Under the pieces are notes generated by a model. That model was given only the letters and a program-made list of their open reading frames with translations. It was not told where the DNA came from and did no database searches. This document shows positions 36,068 to 44,416 of a stretch of DNA of 64,000 nt, piece after piece. Numbering within the stretch: the first letter of the stretch is position 1; each line of letters begins with the position of its first letter. This DNA is from an uncultured beta proteobacterium (GTDB lineage: Bacteria > Pseudomonadota > Gammaproteobacteria > Burkholderiales > SG8-41): assembly GCA_903933915.1 (NCBI GenBank), contig CAIZLW010000200.1:1-64000 (forward strand). Direction: 5' to 3'. A program made the translations under genes and the position numbers.

Positions 36068-36886
36068 ATGTTAAACTGTCAGCATCTTTTTAGGATCGCG
36101 CTTATCTTGCAACGACACGACCTTCCCGACGCGAGGCTGCAGCAACTGACGGTTGTGACTGTCATTGCCGTGGTTCTCTGGTTTGTCATGCGCGGCGTGT
36201 TGCCCGAAGCCTGGCGCTCGCCGGGCAGTCCCGAACTTTATCTGACCGGCGTTGCCGGTGTGCTGCTGTTGCTGGTGCCGGTGGCGTTTGTGATCGCCAA
36301 GCGCGGCGGCAGCGGCGCCAATCCCGTCAACTGGTTCAATGCCCATGTTGTATGTTCGCTGATCGGCATGGTGCTGATCGCGATTCACTCGGGCGGATTT
36401 CTGCGCCGGCCGCCGGCGCTGCTGTTGCTGGTGCTGATTGCGCTGGCGGTGCTCGGCGTGTGGGCGCGGGTACGGGGTTCACGGCGCATGGCGGCAACCT
36501 TCGCCTCGAAAGCGCCGGGGTTCACGGTGCCGGATACTGCGACCCGCGACAGGCTGCGCATGTTGATCGCGGAAAAGCGAGAGCTCCTGGCGCAACTCGA
36601 TCCGCAGGCGAACGAAGGCACGTTCTCGGTCAACCTGCCGCATTTCATCCGCAGCCCCGGTCTGGCGCTGGCTTATCGAAAACTGGCGCGCGAGGAATCG
36701 GTGTTGCTGGGGACACGCGCCGCAGTTTCCGCCAAACAGGCGTGGTGGCGCCCGCTGCATATGGCGCTGGCCTGGCTGTTTGTGCTGGGGGTGGTGATCC
36801 ATGTGATCACCGTGACTTTCTTTGCCGGTTACGTCGCCGGCGGCGAACCGATTACCTGGTGGCATTTGCGGGCATGGGGAGGCTGA
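36068..36886 (+). CDS. Diheme b-type membrane protein, predicted anchor of the fused Mo enzyme
   Basis: The product (272 residues from ATG 36068; a TTG at 36107 with an upstream AGGA is an alternative) has about five transmembrane helices. Helix 3 carries NAH-x13-H and helix 5 carries PLH-x13-H, exactly the spacing that lets paired helices bind two b-type hemes stacked across a membrane. Between helices 4 and 5 lies a ~75-residue soluble loop. It ends 1 nt before the fused Fe-S/molybdopterin gene, with the ribosome site of the latter inside its 3' end, so the two are coupled. Inferred role: quinone/quinol exchange with the catalytic subunit. The exact family was not recognised. Confidence 0.75.
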   Translation: MLNCQHLFRIALILQRHDLPDARLQQLTVVTVIAVVLWFVMRGVLPEAWRSPGSPELYLTGVAGVLLLLVPVAFVIAKRGGSGANPVNWFNAHVVCSLIGMVLIAIHSGGFLRRPPALLLLVLIALAVLGVWARVRGSRRMAATFASKAPGFTVPDTATRDRLRMLIAEKRELLAQLDPQANEGTFSVNLPHFIRSPGLALAYRKLAREESVLLGTRAAVSAKQAWWRPLHMALAWLFVLGVVIHVITVTFFAGYVAGGEPITWWHLRAWGG

Positions 36887-36887
36887 T

Positions 36888-39878
36888 ATGGATGGTGTGA
36901 ATACCGGACCTTCCGAACGCGTTGCGCTGCTGATCGACCTCGAGCGCTGCACCGGCTGCAAGAGCTGCGAGGCGGCGTGCAAGACCGAACACCGCCTCGG
37001 CCCCGGCGAATACCGCAACAAGGTGGTATGGGCCAGTGCGCTGGAAGAGGCCGGCCTCGCCTTCCTGACGCTGACCTGTCAGCACTGCGAGCGGCCTGCC
37101 TGCCTGCGTGTCTGCCCGGTCAACCCGAAAGCGATTGCCAAGGATCCGCTGACGGGGATCGTGCGTATCGATGAATCGCGCTGCACCGGTTGTGGCGAGT
37201 GCGTCATCGCCTGTCCGTACAGCGCCATGGGTTACGATGCCAAGGGGCATCACGCGGTGAAGTGCGACCTGTGCACGGACCGCCGTGCCGAAGGCGAAAC
37301 CACCACCGCCTGTGCCAGCGCCTGCCCGACGCAGGCGATCCGCTTCGGCAAGCGTGATGAGTTGCTGGCCGATGCCAAGGCGTCCGGACGTCTGCCGCGC
37401 GACCAGGATCATTTTCTGCTCGGACCGGCGACGATTTATCTGGAGCGCACCACCCCGCGCAACGAGGCGACACCGACGGCGATCACGCCGGCGCGTGCGC
37501 ATCCTGATGAGTCGCGCCGTCCCTCATTCATGGACGGGCTGGTGGCGCAGACTGCGGTGCAGGCGCAGAAGCCTTCGTTTCCCTATGGCGAAACGCGTGC
37601 TGACACGGTGCCGGATCGTGTCGTGCCTGGTGGCTGCAATATCTGTTTCAACTGCTGCACAGTAAAATTTCACTTTAAAAACAACAAGTTAGTAAAAATC
37701 ACCGGCAACGAAGAGGACCCGCTATTAAAAGGCCGGGTCTGTCCGAAATCACAGCTGACGCTGCAGATGTACAACAGCGAACACCGCCTGCTGTATCCGC
37801 AAAAGCGCGTTGGCGCGCGCGGTGAAGGGCGTTTCGAGCGCATTTCATGGGATCAGGCGCTGGATGAAATCGCCGACAAGCTGAAAGTCATCCGTGACCA
37901 GTACGGCGCCGAAGCGCTGGCGATGTTCATCGGCACGCGCACCGGCATTCTCGATTACCGCGCGACCACCAAGATGTTCGCGCAACTGTTCGGCACGCCG
38001 AACAAGGACGGCACCGATCCGTTCTGTGCCAGCGGCAAAAATGTCGCGTTTGAACTCACGCTGGGCAGCATCGGCAGCGGCAACAGTTACACTGAGAACG
38101 ACCTCGGTTCCGCCGAGCTGTATGTCTACATCGGCGACAACCAGGCGGAAACGCGGCCGGTGTATTTCGGCATGATCAACGACTGGCGCATCAAAAACGG
38201 CGCGAAGATGATCGCCGTCGATCCGCGCTTGACGGCCACTGCGTCCAAAGCCGACCGCTGGCTGCCGATCCGCCCGGGCACTGACATGGCGCTGGCACTG
38301 GCTCTTGCCCAATATATTCTGGCCAACGATCTGCATGACGCGCAGTACTGCGCCGACTGGGTGCTCGGCTTCGAGCAATGGCGTGACTTCATCCTGCAGA
38401 AACAGTACACGCCGGAATGGGCGGCGCAGGCCACCGGCATCGCCGCTGAAGACATCAAACGTCTGGCGGAAGAAATTGCGGCCGCCGACGGCTGCGTGAT
38501 TTTCGCCAGTCGCGGCGTCAATCAGCACACCAACAGCACGCAGACCAACCGCGTGCTGATGTTCGTATCGGCGATCACCGGCAACTGGGGCCGGCGCGGC
38601 GGCGCGTTTTTCAATATGAGCGCAGGCACGCCGATCGCGGCCAAGGTGCCGGAACACCGCGCGCCGAAAATCAACAAACAACGGGTGCGGCGCAGTCCCG
38701 CCGGCTGGACCGAGGCGATGCTCCACGGCAAGCCCTACCCGATCCGCGCGCTGATCACCTGCAACAATCCACTGGCGCAATGGCCGGGGCAGGACAAGGC
38801 GCGCGCGGCTTTCTCCGCGCTGGACCTGATGGTGCACATCGAACTGTTCGCCAACGAAACCTCGGCATTTGCCGATTACCTGCTGCCTGCCGCGAGCGGC
38901 ATCGAGAAGGGCGAAATCGGCCGTTCCAACGACGACCGCCGCATCGTCTGGATCGACAAGATGATCGATCCGCCGGGTGAGGCGAAGTCGGATACCTGGA
39001 TCTGGATCGAACTCGGCAAGCGCTTCGGTTTCGACGATGTGCTGAAAGACAAATACAAGGATCCGGCGGTGTTCTGGGACGAGGTCTGCATCGACAGTCC
39101 CGGTCTGCGCGGTTGCACGCAGAAGCGGCTGCATTCGGTGCCGTACCGCTGGGTGCGCCAACCGGTGGCGACCGAAGATGCGCCGGAGATCGAAACCCTG
39201 TACCTGGAGGGCACCACGGTACCGGACGGTGCGCCGGGACGGCGCTTCCCGACGAAATCGGGCAAGCTTGAATTCTGGACCGACGAACTTGAAGCCAAGT
39301 TCAACGTGTTGGGAATGTCGTCGCTGCCGGAGTTTTATTCCGAGCGCGAGCAACTGATTGATCTGCCGTACATGGAATTGCTCGAAACCGATAGCGAAGC
39401 CGGTGTAATTTCACCGTTCTGTTCGCCGGCCACCGGCAGCGCGCGTGGCCGCATCGTCGCACCCGGACCCGATCACCCGGGCATGAAACTGCGCGCGCAG
39501 GGCTTTGACACCGAACTGGTCACCGGCCGCCCGCCGGCCGCGCATTTTCACAGCTGGACGCATTATTTCTGGCAGTCGCAGGAAATGTGGCCTGATCTCT
39601 ATTGCCAGATCCATCCCGACAAGGCGGCGAAACTGGGTATCAACGACGGTGATCGTGTGAAGGTCGAATCTGCCCACGGCAGCATTGAAGCCATGGTCTG
39701 GGTGCACGCTGGCATCCGGCCGACTGCGGTGTTCATTCCCATCGGCTGGGGTGAGCGCCAGCCCTACAATCCGTGGCGATCGGTGAATTTCCTCACCGAC
39801 AGCACGCAGCGTGATCCGGTGTCGGACCAGACCAATCTCAAGGTGCTGTTGTGCCGGGTGTCGCGCGCGGCCGGCTGA
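36888..39878 (+). CDS. Fused four-cluster ferredoxin / molybdopterin oxidoreductase
   Basis: The 996-residue chain joins two normally separate subunits. Residues 1-190 are a DmsB/PhsB-like ferredoxin with four Cys quartets: 21/24/27/31, 64/67/72/76, 99/102/105/109 and 126/129/142/146. A proline-rich linker (about 190-245) follows. Residues 246-996 form a DMSO-reductase-family catalytic part with a [4Fe-4S] site (C250, C253, C257, C285), likely Mo/W ligand C380 (DPFCASGKN) and a C-terminal molydop-binding domain. There is no Tat signal, so it should face the cytoplasm. GGGGAGG sits 5 nt before ATG 36888. It would exchange electrons with the diheme protein encoded upstream. The substrate (formate, sulfur or nitrogen compound) is not deducible. 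Confidence 0.9.
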   Translation: MDGVNTGPSERVALLIDLERCTGCKSCEAACKTEHRLGPGEYRNKVVWASALEEAGLAFLTLTCQHCERPACLRVCPVNPKAIAKDPLTGIVRIDESRCTGCGECVIACPYSAMGYDAKGHHAVKCDLCTDRRAEGETTTACASACPTQAIRFGKRDELLADAKASGRLPRDQDHFLLGPATIYLERTTPRNEATPTAITPARAHPDESRRPSFMDGLVAQTAVQAQKPSFPYGETRADTVPDRVVPGGCNICFNCCTVKFHFKNNKLVKITGNEEDPLLKGRVCPKSQLTLQMYNSEHRLLYPQKRVGARGEGRFERISWDQALDEIADKLKVIRDQYGAEALAMFIGTRTGILDYRATTKMFAQLFGTPNKDGTDPFCASGKNVAFELTLGSIGSGNSYTENDLGSAELYVYIGDNQAETRPVYFGMINDWRIKNGAKMIAVDPRLTATASKADRWLPIRPGTDMALALALAQYILANDLHDAQYCADWVLGFEQWRDFILQKQYTPEWAAQATGIAAEDIKRLAEEIAAADGCVIFASRGVNQHTNSTQTNRVLMFVSAITGNWGRRGGAFFNMSAGTPIAAKVPEHRAPKINKQRVRRSPAGWTEAMLHGKPYPIRALITCNNPLAQWPGQDKARAAFSALDLMVHIELFANETSAFADYLLPAASGIEKGEIGRSNDDRRIVWIDKMIDPPGEAKSDTWIWIELGKRFGFDDVLKDKYKDPAVFWDEVCIDSPGLRGCTQKRLHSVPYRWVRQPVATEDAPEIETLYLEGTTVPDGAPGRRFPTKSGKLEFWTDELEAKFNVLGMSSLPEFYSEREQLIDLPYMELLETDSEAGVISPFCSPATGSARGRIVAPGPDHPGMKLRAQGFDTELVTGRPPAAHFHSWTHYFWQSQEMWPDLYCQIHPDKAAKLGINDGDRVKVESAHGSIEAMVWVHAGIRPTAVFIPIGWGERQPYNPWRSVNFLTDSTQRDPVSDQTNLKVLLCRVSRAAG

Positions 39879-39900
39879 GTGGCGTAAAATCCGGACTCCT

Positions 39901-39974
39901 GCGGGTGTAGTTCAATGGTAGAACGGCAGCTTCCCAAGCTGCATACGAGGGTTCGATTCCCTTCACCCGCTCCA
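39901..39974 (+). tRNA. tRNA-Gly (anticodon CCC)
   Basis: Full cloverleaf: acceptor GCGGGTG/CACCCGC, D-arm GTTC...GAAC, anticodon stem GCAGC/GCTGC with loop TTCCCAA (anticodon CCC at 39933-39935), T-arm with TTCGATTC, and an encoded CCA (39972-39974). It decodes GGG. It lies 22 nt after the fused oxidoreductase. Confidence 0.96.
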
Positions 39975-40044
39975 TGTCTTGCGCTGATTTCCCGATGATC
40001 CGGCTTCCGAACCTCAGAACCGCCCTTTGCGTGGTTGTACTGCG

Positions 40045-41121
40045 ATGACGGCGCGGCGAGATCCCGCCGTCGCAGACTTTGCCCCCGCATTGATCGCCTG
40101 GCAGAAATGCCATGGCCGGCACGATCTGCCGTGGCAGCAGACGCGCGATCCGTATGCCGTGTGGCTGTCGGAGATCATGCTGCAACAGACGCAGGTCACC
40201 GCCGTCATTCCGTATTACCAGCGTTTCCTCGAGCGTTTCCCGACCATTGCTGCACTGGCTGCTGCGCCTGCCGATGATGTGCTCGCCTTGTGGAGCGGGC
40301 TTGGTTATTACTCGCGAGCGCGCAACCTGCATCGCGCAGCGCAGATCATGGTTGCCGAACACGGCGGCCGGTTTCCGCAGATGCTGGATGCGGTGATGGC
40401 GCTGCCGGGCATCGGGCGTTCAACAGCCGCGGCGATACTGGTGTTCGCTTTCGGCAAGCGCGGCGCGATCCTCGACGGCAACGTCAAACGCGTACTCGCA
40501 CGAGCGCGCGGCGTCGCCGGTTATCCCGGTGAAAGTGCTGTTGCCGCGCAACTGTGGGCGCAGGCCGAATTGCTGTTGCCGAAAACGGGGCTGCGCGCCT
40601 ACACCCAGGGTTTGATGGATCTCGGCGCCACCGTGTGTGCGCGACGCAAGCCGCGTTGTTTGGAGTGTCCGGTGCAGACGCTTTGTGTGGCACACAAAAT
40701 GGGCCGTACTGCCGAACTGCCGACGCCGAAGCCGCGCAAGGCTTTGCCGCAGCGACGGACGCAGATGCTGATACTGCAGCGCGCGGGTGAAGTGATGCTG
40801 GAAAAACGGCCGTCATCCGGCATCTGGGGTGGCCTGTGGTGTTTTCCCGAGACCGATGCCGATGCTGATGCTGCCGCCGTCTGTGCGCAGCGTTATGGCG
40901 CAACAGTGGAGCTGCGTGAGGCGTTACCGGTGATTGCGCATGGCTTCACCCACTACCACCTCGATATCCTGCCGCAGCCGGCACTGGTCAAGTCGTGGCC
41001 GTTGCGCGCGGCAGAGCCCGGGCTGATGTGGTTGTCGATTGAAGACGCTGGGGCGGCGGCGATTCCGACGCCGGTGCGTGGCATCCTGGCGCAGTTGGCT
41101 GCGCGCGCGCGCAGGGGCTGA
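40045..41121 (+). CDS. mutY: A/G-specific adenine DNA glycosylase
   Basis: The 358-residue base-excision enzyme removes A opposite 8-oxoG. It has the catalytic helix EIMLQQTQV, the helix-hairpin-helix LPGIGRSTAAAIL followed by the catalytic Asp in LDGNVKRVL, the [4Fe-4S] site CARRKPRCLECPVQTLC, and a C-terminal NUDIX-like domain. ATG 40045 is selected; the open frame begins at 40027. It is convergent with the Lon-domain gene. Confidence 0.95.
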   Translation: MTARRDPAVADFAPALIAWQKCHGRHDLPWQQTRDPYAVWLSEIMLQQTQVTAVIPYYQRFLERFPTIAALAAAPADDVLALWSGLGYYSRARNLHRAAQIMVAEHGGRFPQMLDAVMALPGIGRSTAAAILVFAFGKRGAILDGNVKRVLARARGVAGYPGESAVAAQLWAQAELLLPKTGLRAYTQGLMDLGATVCARRKPRCLECPVQTLCVAHKMGRTAELPTPKPRKALPQRRTQMLILQRAGEVMLEKRPSSGIWGGLWCFPETDADADAAAVCAQRYGATVELREALPVIAHGFTHYHLDILPQPALVKSWPLRAAEPGLMWLSIEDAGAAAIPTPVRGILAQLAARARRG

Positions 41122-41180
41122 GGTTCGCTGCGGTCAGCGCGCAGGTGATACGGCGCCTAGCGCTCGCCAGTGATCTATAA

Positions 41181-41786
41181 CTAATTGTTTTTATTTATTT
41201 TTTCTATGATGCCGTGGTCCAGCAGTAATTCGCGCAGCCTGGTCATCCGGGCATCGGTATCGTTCATTTCCAGCAGCGCCTGTTTTTCCTGCGGCGTGAT
41301 CGGCAGGATTTCGGCAAGCCGATAACTGACCCACACCGGATTTTCGAGCTGTATGGGCCCGGGCACGCTGTCGGCGCCCGCGCGTTTGATCGCCAGGCGC
41401 AGCACTTCCTCGCAGGCCTGGTCCATTTCGGCATTGGTCGTCGGCTCGGGCAGCATTTCGATCTTGCCGATGATCAGTCCGCTGCTGTTGACGCGGGTGT
41501 CGAGGATGCGAAAGCGTGCGCCGCCCCGTGCCAGCAGCTCGAACAGGTTGGGATGCGGCACATCCCATTGTTCGATGGTGGCGAGGCAGCCTGTGGATTG
41601 CGGAGTCGCCGGCTGGCCGATTTCCTGGCCTTCGCGGATCAGGCAGACGCCGAAAGGCGTGCTGTCGCGCAGGCAGGCCTTGGTCATGTCGACATAACGT
41701 TGTTCGAACACTTTGAGCGGCAGCAATCCGCCCGGGAATAGCACCGTGCCCAGCGGGAACAGCGGTACTTCGAGCGTGGTGCTCAT
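41181..41786 (-). CDS. Lon N-terminal (substrate-binding) domain protein
   Basis: The 201-residue protein is a lone Lon N-terminal domain, without the ATPase and protease parts: VPLFPLGTVLFPGGLLPLKVFEQRYVDM at the start and a helical C-terminal segment. Such proteins (PUA-like fold) occur widely next to rapZ/hprK in betaproteobacteria; function is unproven. ATG 41786 overlaps the rapZ stop by 4 bp, so it is the last gene of the rpoN-rapZ block. Confidence 0.88.
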   Translation of the reverse strand: MSTTLEVPLFPLGTVLFPGGLLPLKVFEQRYVDMTKACLRDSTPFGVCLIREGQEIGQPATPQSTGCLATIEQWDVPHPNLFELLARGGARFRILDTRVNSSGLIIGKIEMLPEPTTNAEMDQACEEVLRLAIKRAGADSVPGPIQLENPVWVSYRLAEILPITPQEKQALLEMNDTDARMTRLRELLLDHGIIEKINKNN

Positions 41787-42622
41787 GTGCCCAGTTCGCG
41801 GTGGCGGGCGAGGGTGCGGGTGCGGTCGCGGAATCGGGCAGACAGGGTTTCGACGAAGAATACCGAACGATGCCGTCCGCCGGTACAGCCGATGGCCACG
41901 GTCAGGTAGCTGCGGTTGTCGCGTTCGAATGCCGGCAGCCAGTCGCCAATGAAGCGACTGATGTCTTCGAGCATGCGCATGGCGTCGGGTGTCGCGCGCA
42001 GGAATGCGGCAACCGGTGCGTCGCAGCCGGTCAGCGGGCGCAGTTGCGGGTCGTAGTGCGGGTTGGGCAGGCAGCGCACGTCGAATACGAAATCCGCGTC
42101 GAGCGGAATGCCGTGCTTGAAGCCGAAGGATTCGAACAGCAGCGTCAGCCCGGCGACGGGCGCCGCGGCGAAATCCTTGACCCAGGCACGCAGCGTGTTG
42201 GGGGCGAGATCGCTGGTGTCGATGTGATGCGCCATGTCCGAAATGCCGGAGACCAGTTCCTTCTCGCGGGCAATACACTCCGGCAGGGTCAGTCCGGAGA
42301 CCGAGAGCGGGTGACGGCGGCGGGTTTCGGAATAGCGCTTGATCAGCGTTTCCGATTTCGCCTCAAGGAACATCACGCGCACTTCGATGCCTTCGTTGCG
42401 CAGGCTGGTGACCAGCTCCGGCAGGTTGGCGATCGTTTCGCCGGTGCGCACATCAATCGTCAATGCCACACGCCCGATACCGGAGGCGCGAAGTGTCTCG
42501 ACCAGGTTTCCGACTATGTTGACCGGCAGGTTGTCGACGCAGTAGAAGCCGGCGTCTTCCATCACCGCCAGCGCCACGCTTTTGCCGGAGCCGGAAAGTC
42601 CCGTGATCAGGATCAGTTGCAT
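41783..42622 (-). CDS. rapZ: RNase adapter protein RapZ
   Basis: The 279-residue protein has a P-loop GLSGSGKS (8-15), a Walker B-like VMFLEAK, and the RapZ C-terminal domain (FDVRCLPNPHYDPQLR; IGCTGGRHRSV). In E. coli it guides RNase E to the sRNA GlmZ and senses glucosamine-6-phosphate. It follows hprK by 20 nt. No GlmY/GlmZ-like RNA was recognised here. Confidence 0.95.
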   Translation of the reverse strand: MQLILITGLSGSGKSVALAVMEDAGFYCVDNLPVNIVGNLVETLRASGIGRVALTIDVRTGETIANLPELVTSLRNEGIEVRVMFLEAKSETLIKRYSETRRRHPLSVSGLTLPECIAREKELVSGISDMAHHIDTSDLAPNTLRAWVKDFAAAPVAGLTLLFESFGFKHGIPLDADFVFDVRCLPNPHYDPQLRPLTGCDAPVAAFLRATPDAMRMLEDISRFIGDWLPAFERDNRSYLTVAIGCTGGRHRSVFFVETLSARFRDRTRTLARHRELGT

Positions 42623-42642
42623 GGCGTCGGTCGCGTCCGGCG

Positions 42643-43587
42643 TCAGTCGTCGCGGGTTTTCATGGCCTGCGCCTGGCGTTCGACAAACTCGAGGGTGCTG
42701 TCGATGCCGCGCATTTGCAGCACATGGTTGCGCACGGCGGCCTCGGTGAGCACGGCGAGGTTGCGGCCGGCCGCAACGGGGATGGTCACCTTGCGGATTT
42801 CGACGTCCATCAGCAATTCGCTGCCGGGTTTCAGTGGCAGCCGGTCGAGGTAGGTCGGGTCGGAGACCGAAGGTTTTTCAAGATGGACGACAATCTTGAC
42901 GTTTTTACGCGGGCGCAGAGCGGCTTCGCCGAATATCGTGCGGATATTGAGCACGCCCAGCCCGCGCACCTCGAGAAAGTCGCGCAGCAGCGAAGGGCAG
43001 CGGCCTTCGACGCTCTCCGGCCCGACGCGGTAGAGTTCGACCACGTCGTCGGCAATCAGGCCGCTGCCGCGGCTGATCAGTTCCAGCGCCAGTTCGCTTT
43101 TGCCGACGCCGGAATCACCGGTGATCAGCACGCCGACCCCGAGCACATCGAGAAATACGCCATGCACCGTGGTCGAGTCGGCGAGGGTTCGCGCCAGATG
43201 CGGACGCAGGATCCACATCAGTTCCACGCTGGGGATCGGCGAGGAGAACAGCGGCGTATGGGTGGATTCCGCGATCTCGAGCAGTGCCGGTGGTATGTCG
43301 TTGGCGCCGGCGACGATAAAACAGGCCAGTTCGCGGGTTGCGGTGCGCTGCAGCAGGTTGCGGCATTCCACCGGATCCAGGCCGTTGAGGTGGCTGACCT
43401 CCGACTGACCAAGCACCTGGATCAGGTTCGGGTGAATGAAGTTGAGGTGCCCGACCAGTCCCTTCGACGAGTCCTTGGTCAACTCGCTGTCCAGGCCCTT
43501 GCCGGCGCCGTCGCGGCCGGCGACCCACGTCAGCTGCAGTTTCTCGCGGGTGTCGTCAAACAGCCGGGCTATGCTGACCTGCGGCAT
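42643..43587 (-). CDS. hprK: HPr kinase/phosphorylase
   Basis: The 314-residue enzyme phosphorylates and dephosphorylates HPr-type proteins. It has the N-terminal HprK domain, P-loop GDSGVGKSEL, the following LIADD, and the C-terminal signature LGVLNIRTIFGEAALR. Its presence between ptsN and rapZ is typical of betaproteobacteria. The start at 43587 overlaps the end of ptsN by 32 nt. Confidence 0.95.
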   Translation of the reverse strand: MPQVSIARLFDDTREKLQLTWVAGRDGAGKGLDSELTKDSSKGLVGHLNFIHPNLIQVLGQSEVSHLNGLDPVECRNLLQRTATRELACFIVAGANDIPPALLEIAESTHTPLFSSPIPSVELMWILRPHLARTLADSTTVHGVFLDVLGVGVLITGDSGVGKSELALELISRGSGLIADDVVELYRVGPESVEGRCPSLLRDFLEVRGLGVLNIRTIFGEAALRPRKNVKIVVHLEKPSVSDPTYLDRLPLKPGSELLMDVEIRKVTIPVAAGRNLAVLTEAAVRNHVLQMRGIDSTLEFVERQAQAMKTRDD

Positions 43588-44041
43588 TGGGTTCCCATTG
43601 TGTGATCAACTGCAGAATTTCTTCCGGAGTTGCCACCGTAAAAAGTTTTTCGCGAAACTGCTTGTCGCAGAACATCTGCGCCAGTTCCGAGAGGATCTGC
43701 AGGTGTTCGTCGGTGGCGCGTTCAGGGACCAGCAGCACGAACGCCAGCCGCACATTCTGGCCGTCGGGGGCGTCGAAGGGTATCGGGTTCTGCATGCGGA
43801 TGATCGCGCCGACAGCTCCCTTCAAGCCCTTGATGCGGCCGTGCGGTATGGCCACGCTCTGGCCGAGGCCGGTCGAGCCGAGCTTCTCCCGCGCAAACAG
43901 ACTGTCAAACACCACATTGCGCGCGACCTGCTGATGGTTCTCGAACAGCAGCCCCGCCTGCTCAAAGACCCTTTTTTTGCTGGTCAGATCCGTGTCCAGC
44001 ATGATGTTCGACAAGGGCAGCAGATTTGCGATCAGGTTCAT
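43556..44041 (-). CDS. ptsN: Nitrogen-PTS EIIA component
   Basis: The 161-residue EIIA-Ntr has the phospho-acceptor H67 in VAIPHGRIKG and the family core (FDSLFAREKLGSTGLG). It is the output protein of the regulatory PTS-Ntr, affecting K+ transport, phosphate and envelope stress. It lies 33 nt after hpf and overlaps hprK. The EI-Ntr and NPr partners are not in the window. A K+/H+ antiporter lies at 49549, though no link is shown. Confidence 0.95.
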   Translation of the reverse strand: MNLIANLLPLSNIMLDTDLTSKKRVFEQAGLLFENHQQVARNVVFDSLFAREKLGSTGLGQSVAIPHGRIKGLKGAVGAIIRMQNPIPFDAPDGQNVRLAFVLLVPERATDEHLQILSELAQMFCDKQFREKLFTVATPEEILQLITQWEPNAAGQHSPAV

Positions 44042-44074
44042 GGAAGTCGGATATTGCAGTTCGTGGCGGAGAGT

Positions 44075-44404
44075 TTACTCTTCGACAGCGCGGTGTTTGA
44101 TCGGCGCGCCATCGTGGCGATGGGACAGGTTCTTTTCTTTGTGCTTGATGACCGCGCGGTCAAGCTTGCCGATCAGGTGATCAATTGCAACATACATGTC
44201 TTCGCCATGAGCTTCGCAGAAGATTTCCTTGCCGCTCAGGTGCATCTTGGCCTCGACCTTGTGCAGCAGTTTTTCGACCGTCATGATCACGCTGATGTCG
44301 ATCACATGGTCGAAGTGGGCGGTGATTTTCTCCAGCTTGTGCGCGATATGGTCGCGGATCGCAGGAGTAATCTGCAGGTGGTGGCCCGTCAGGTGCAGGT
44401 TCAT
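44075..44404 (-). CDS. hpf: Ribosome hibernation-promoting factor (short form)
   Basis: The 109-residue RaiA/HPF-type protein binds the 30S decoding region in resting cells. It begins MNLHLTGHHLQITPAIRDHI and lacks the C-terminal dimerisation domain of long HPF. It lies 12 nt behind rpoN and before ptsN, its usual place. Confidence 0.94.
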   Translation of the reverse strand: MNLHLTGHHLQITPAIRDHIAHKLEKITAHFDHVIDISVIMTVEKLLHKVEAKMHLSGKEIFCEAHGEDMYVAIDHLIGKLDRAVIKHKEKNLSHRHDGAPIKHRAVEE

Positions 44405-44416
44405 GTTTTCTCCTTT

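Noticed and set aside
37845-39353. 502-codon frame antisense to the fused oxidoreductase
   Set aside because: Shadow frame; no motif or ribosome site, and the sense frame is fully explained.
39764-40090. Minus-strand frame over the tRNA-Gly (GEGNRTLVCSLGSCRSTIELHP)
   Set aside because: Antisense translation of the tRNA gene, a common false ORF.
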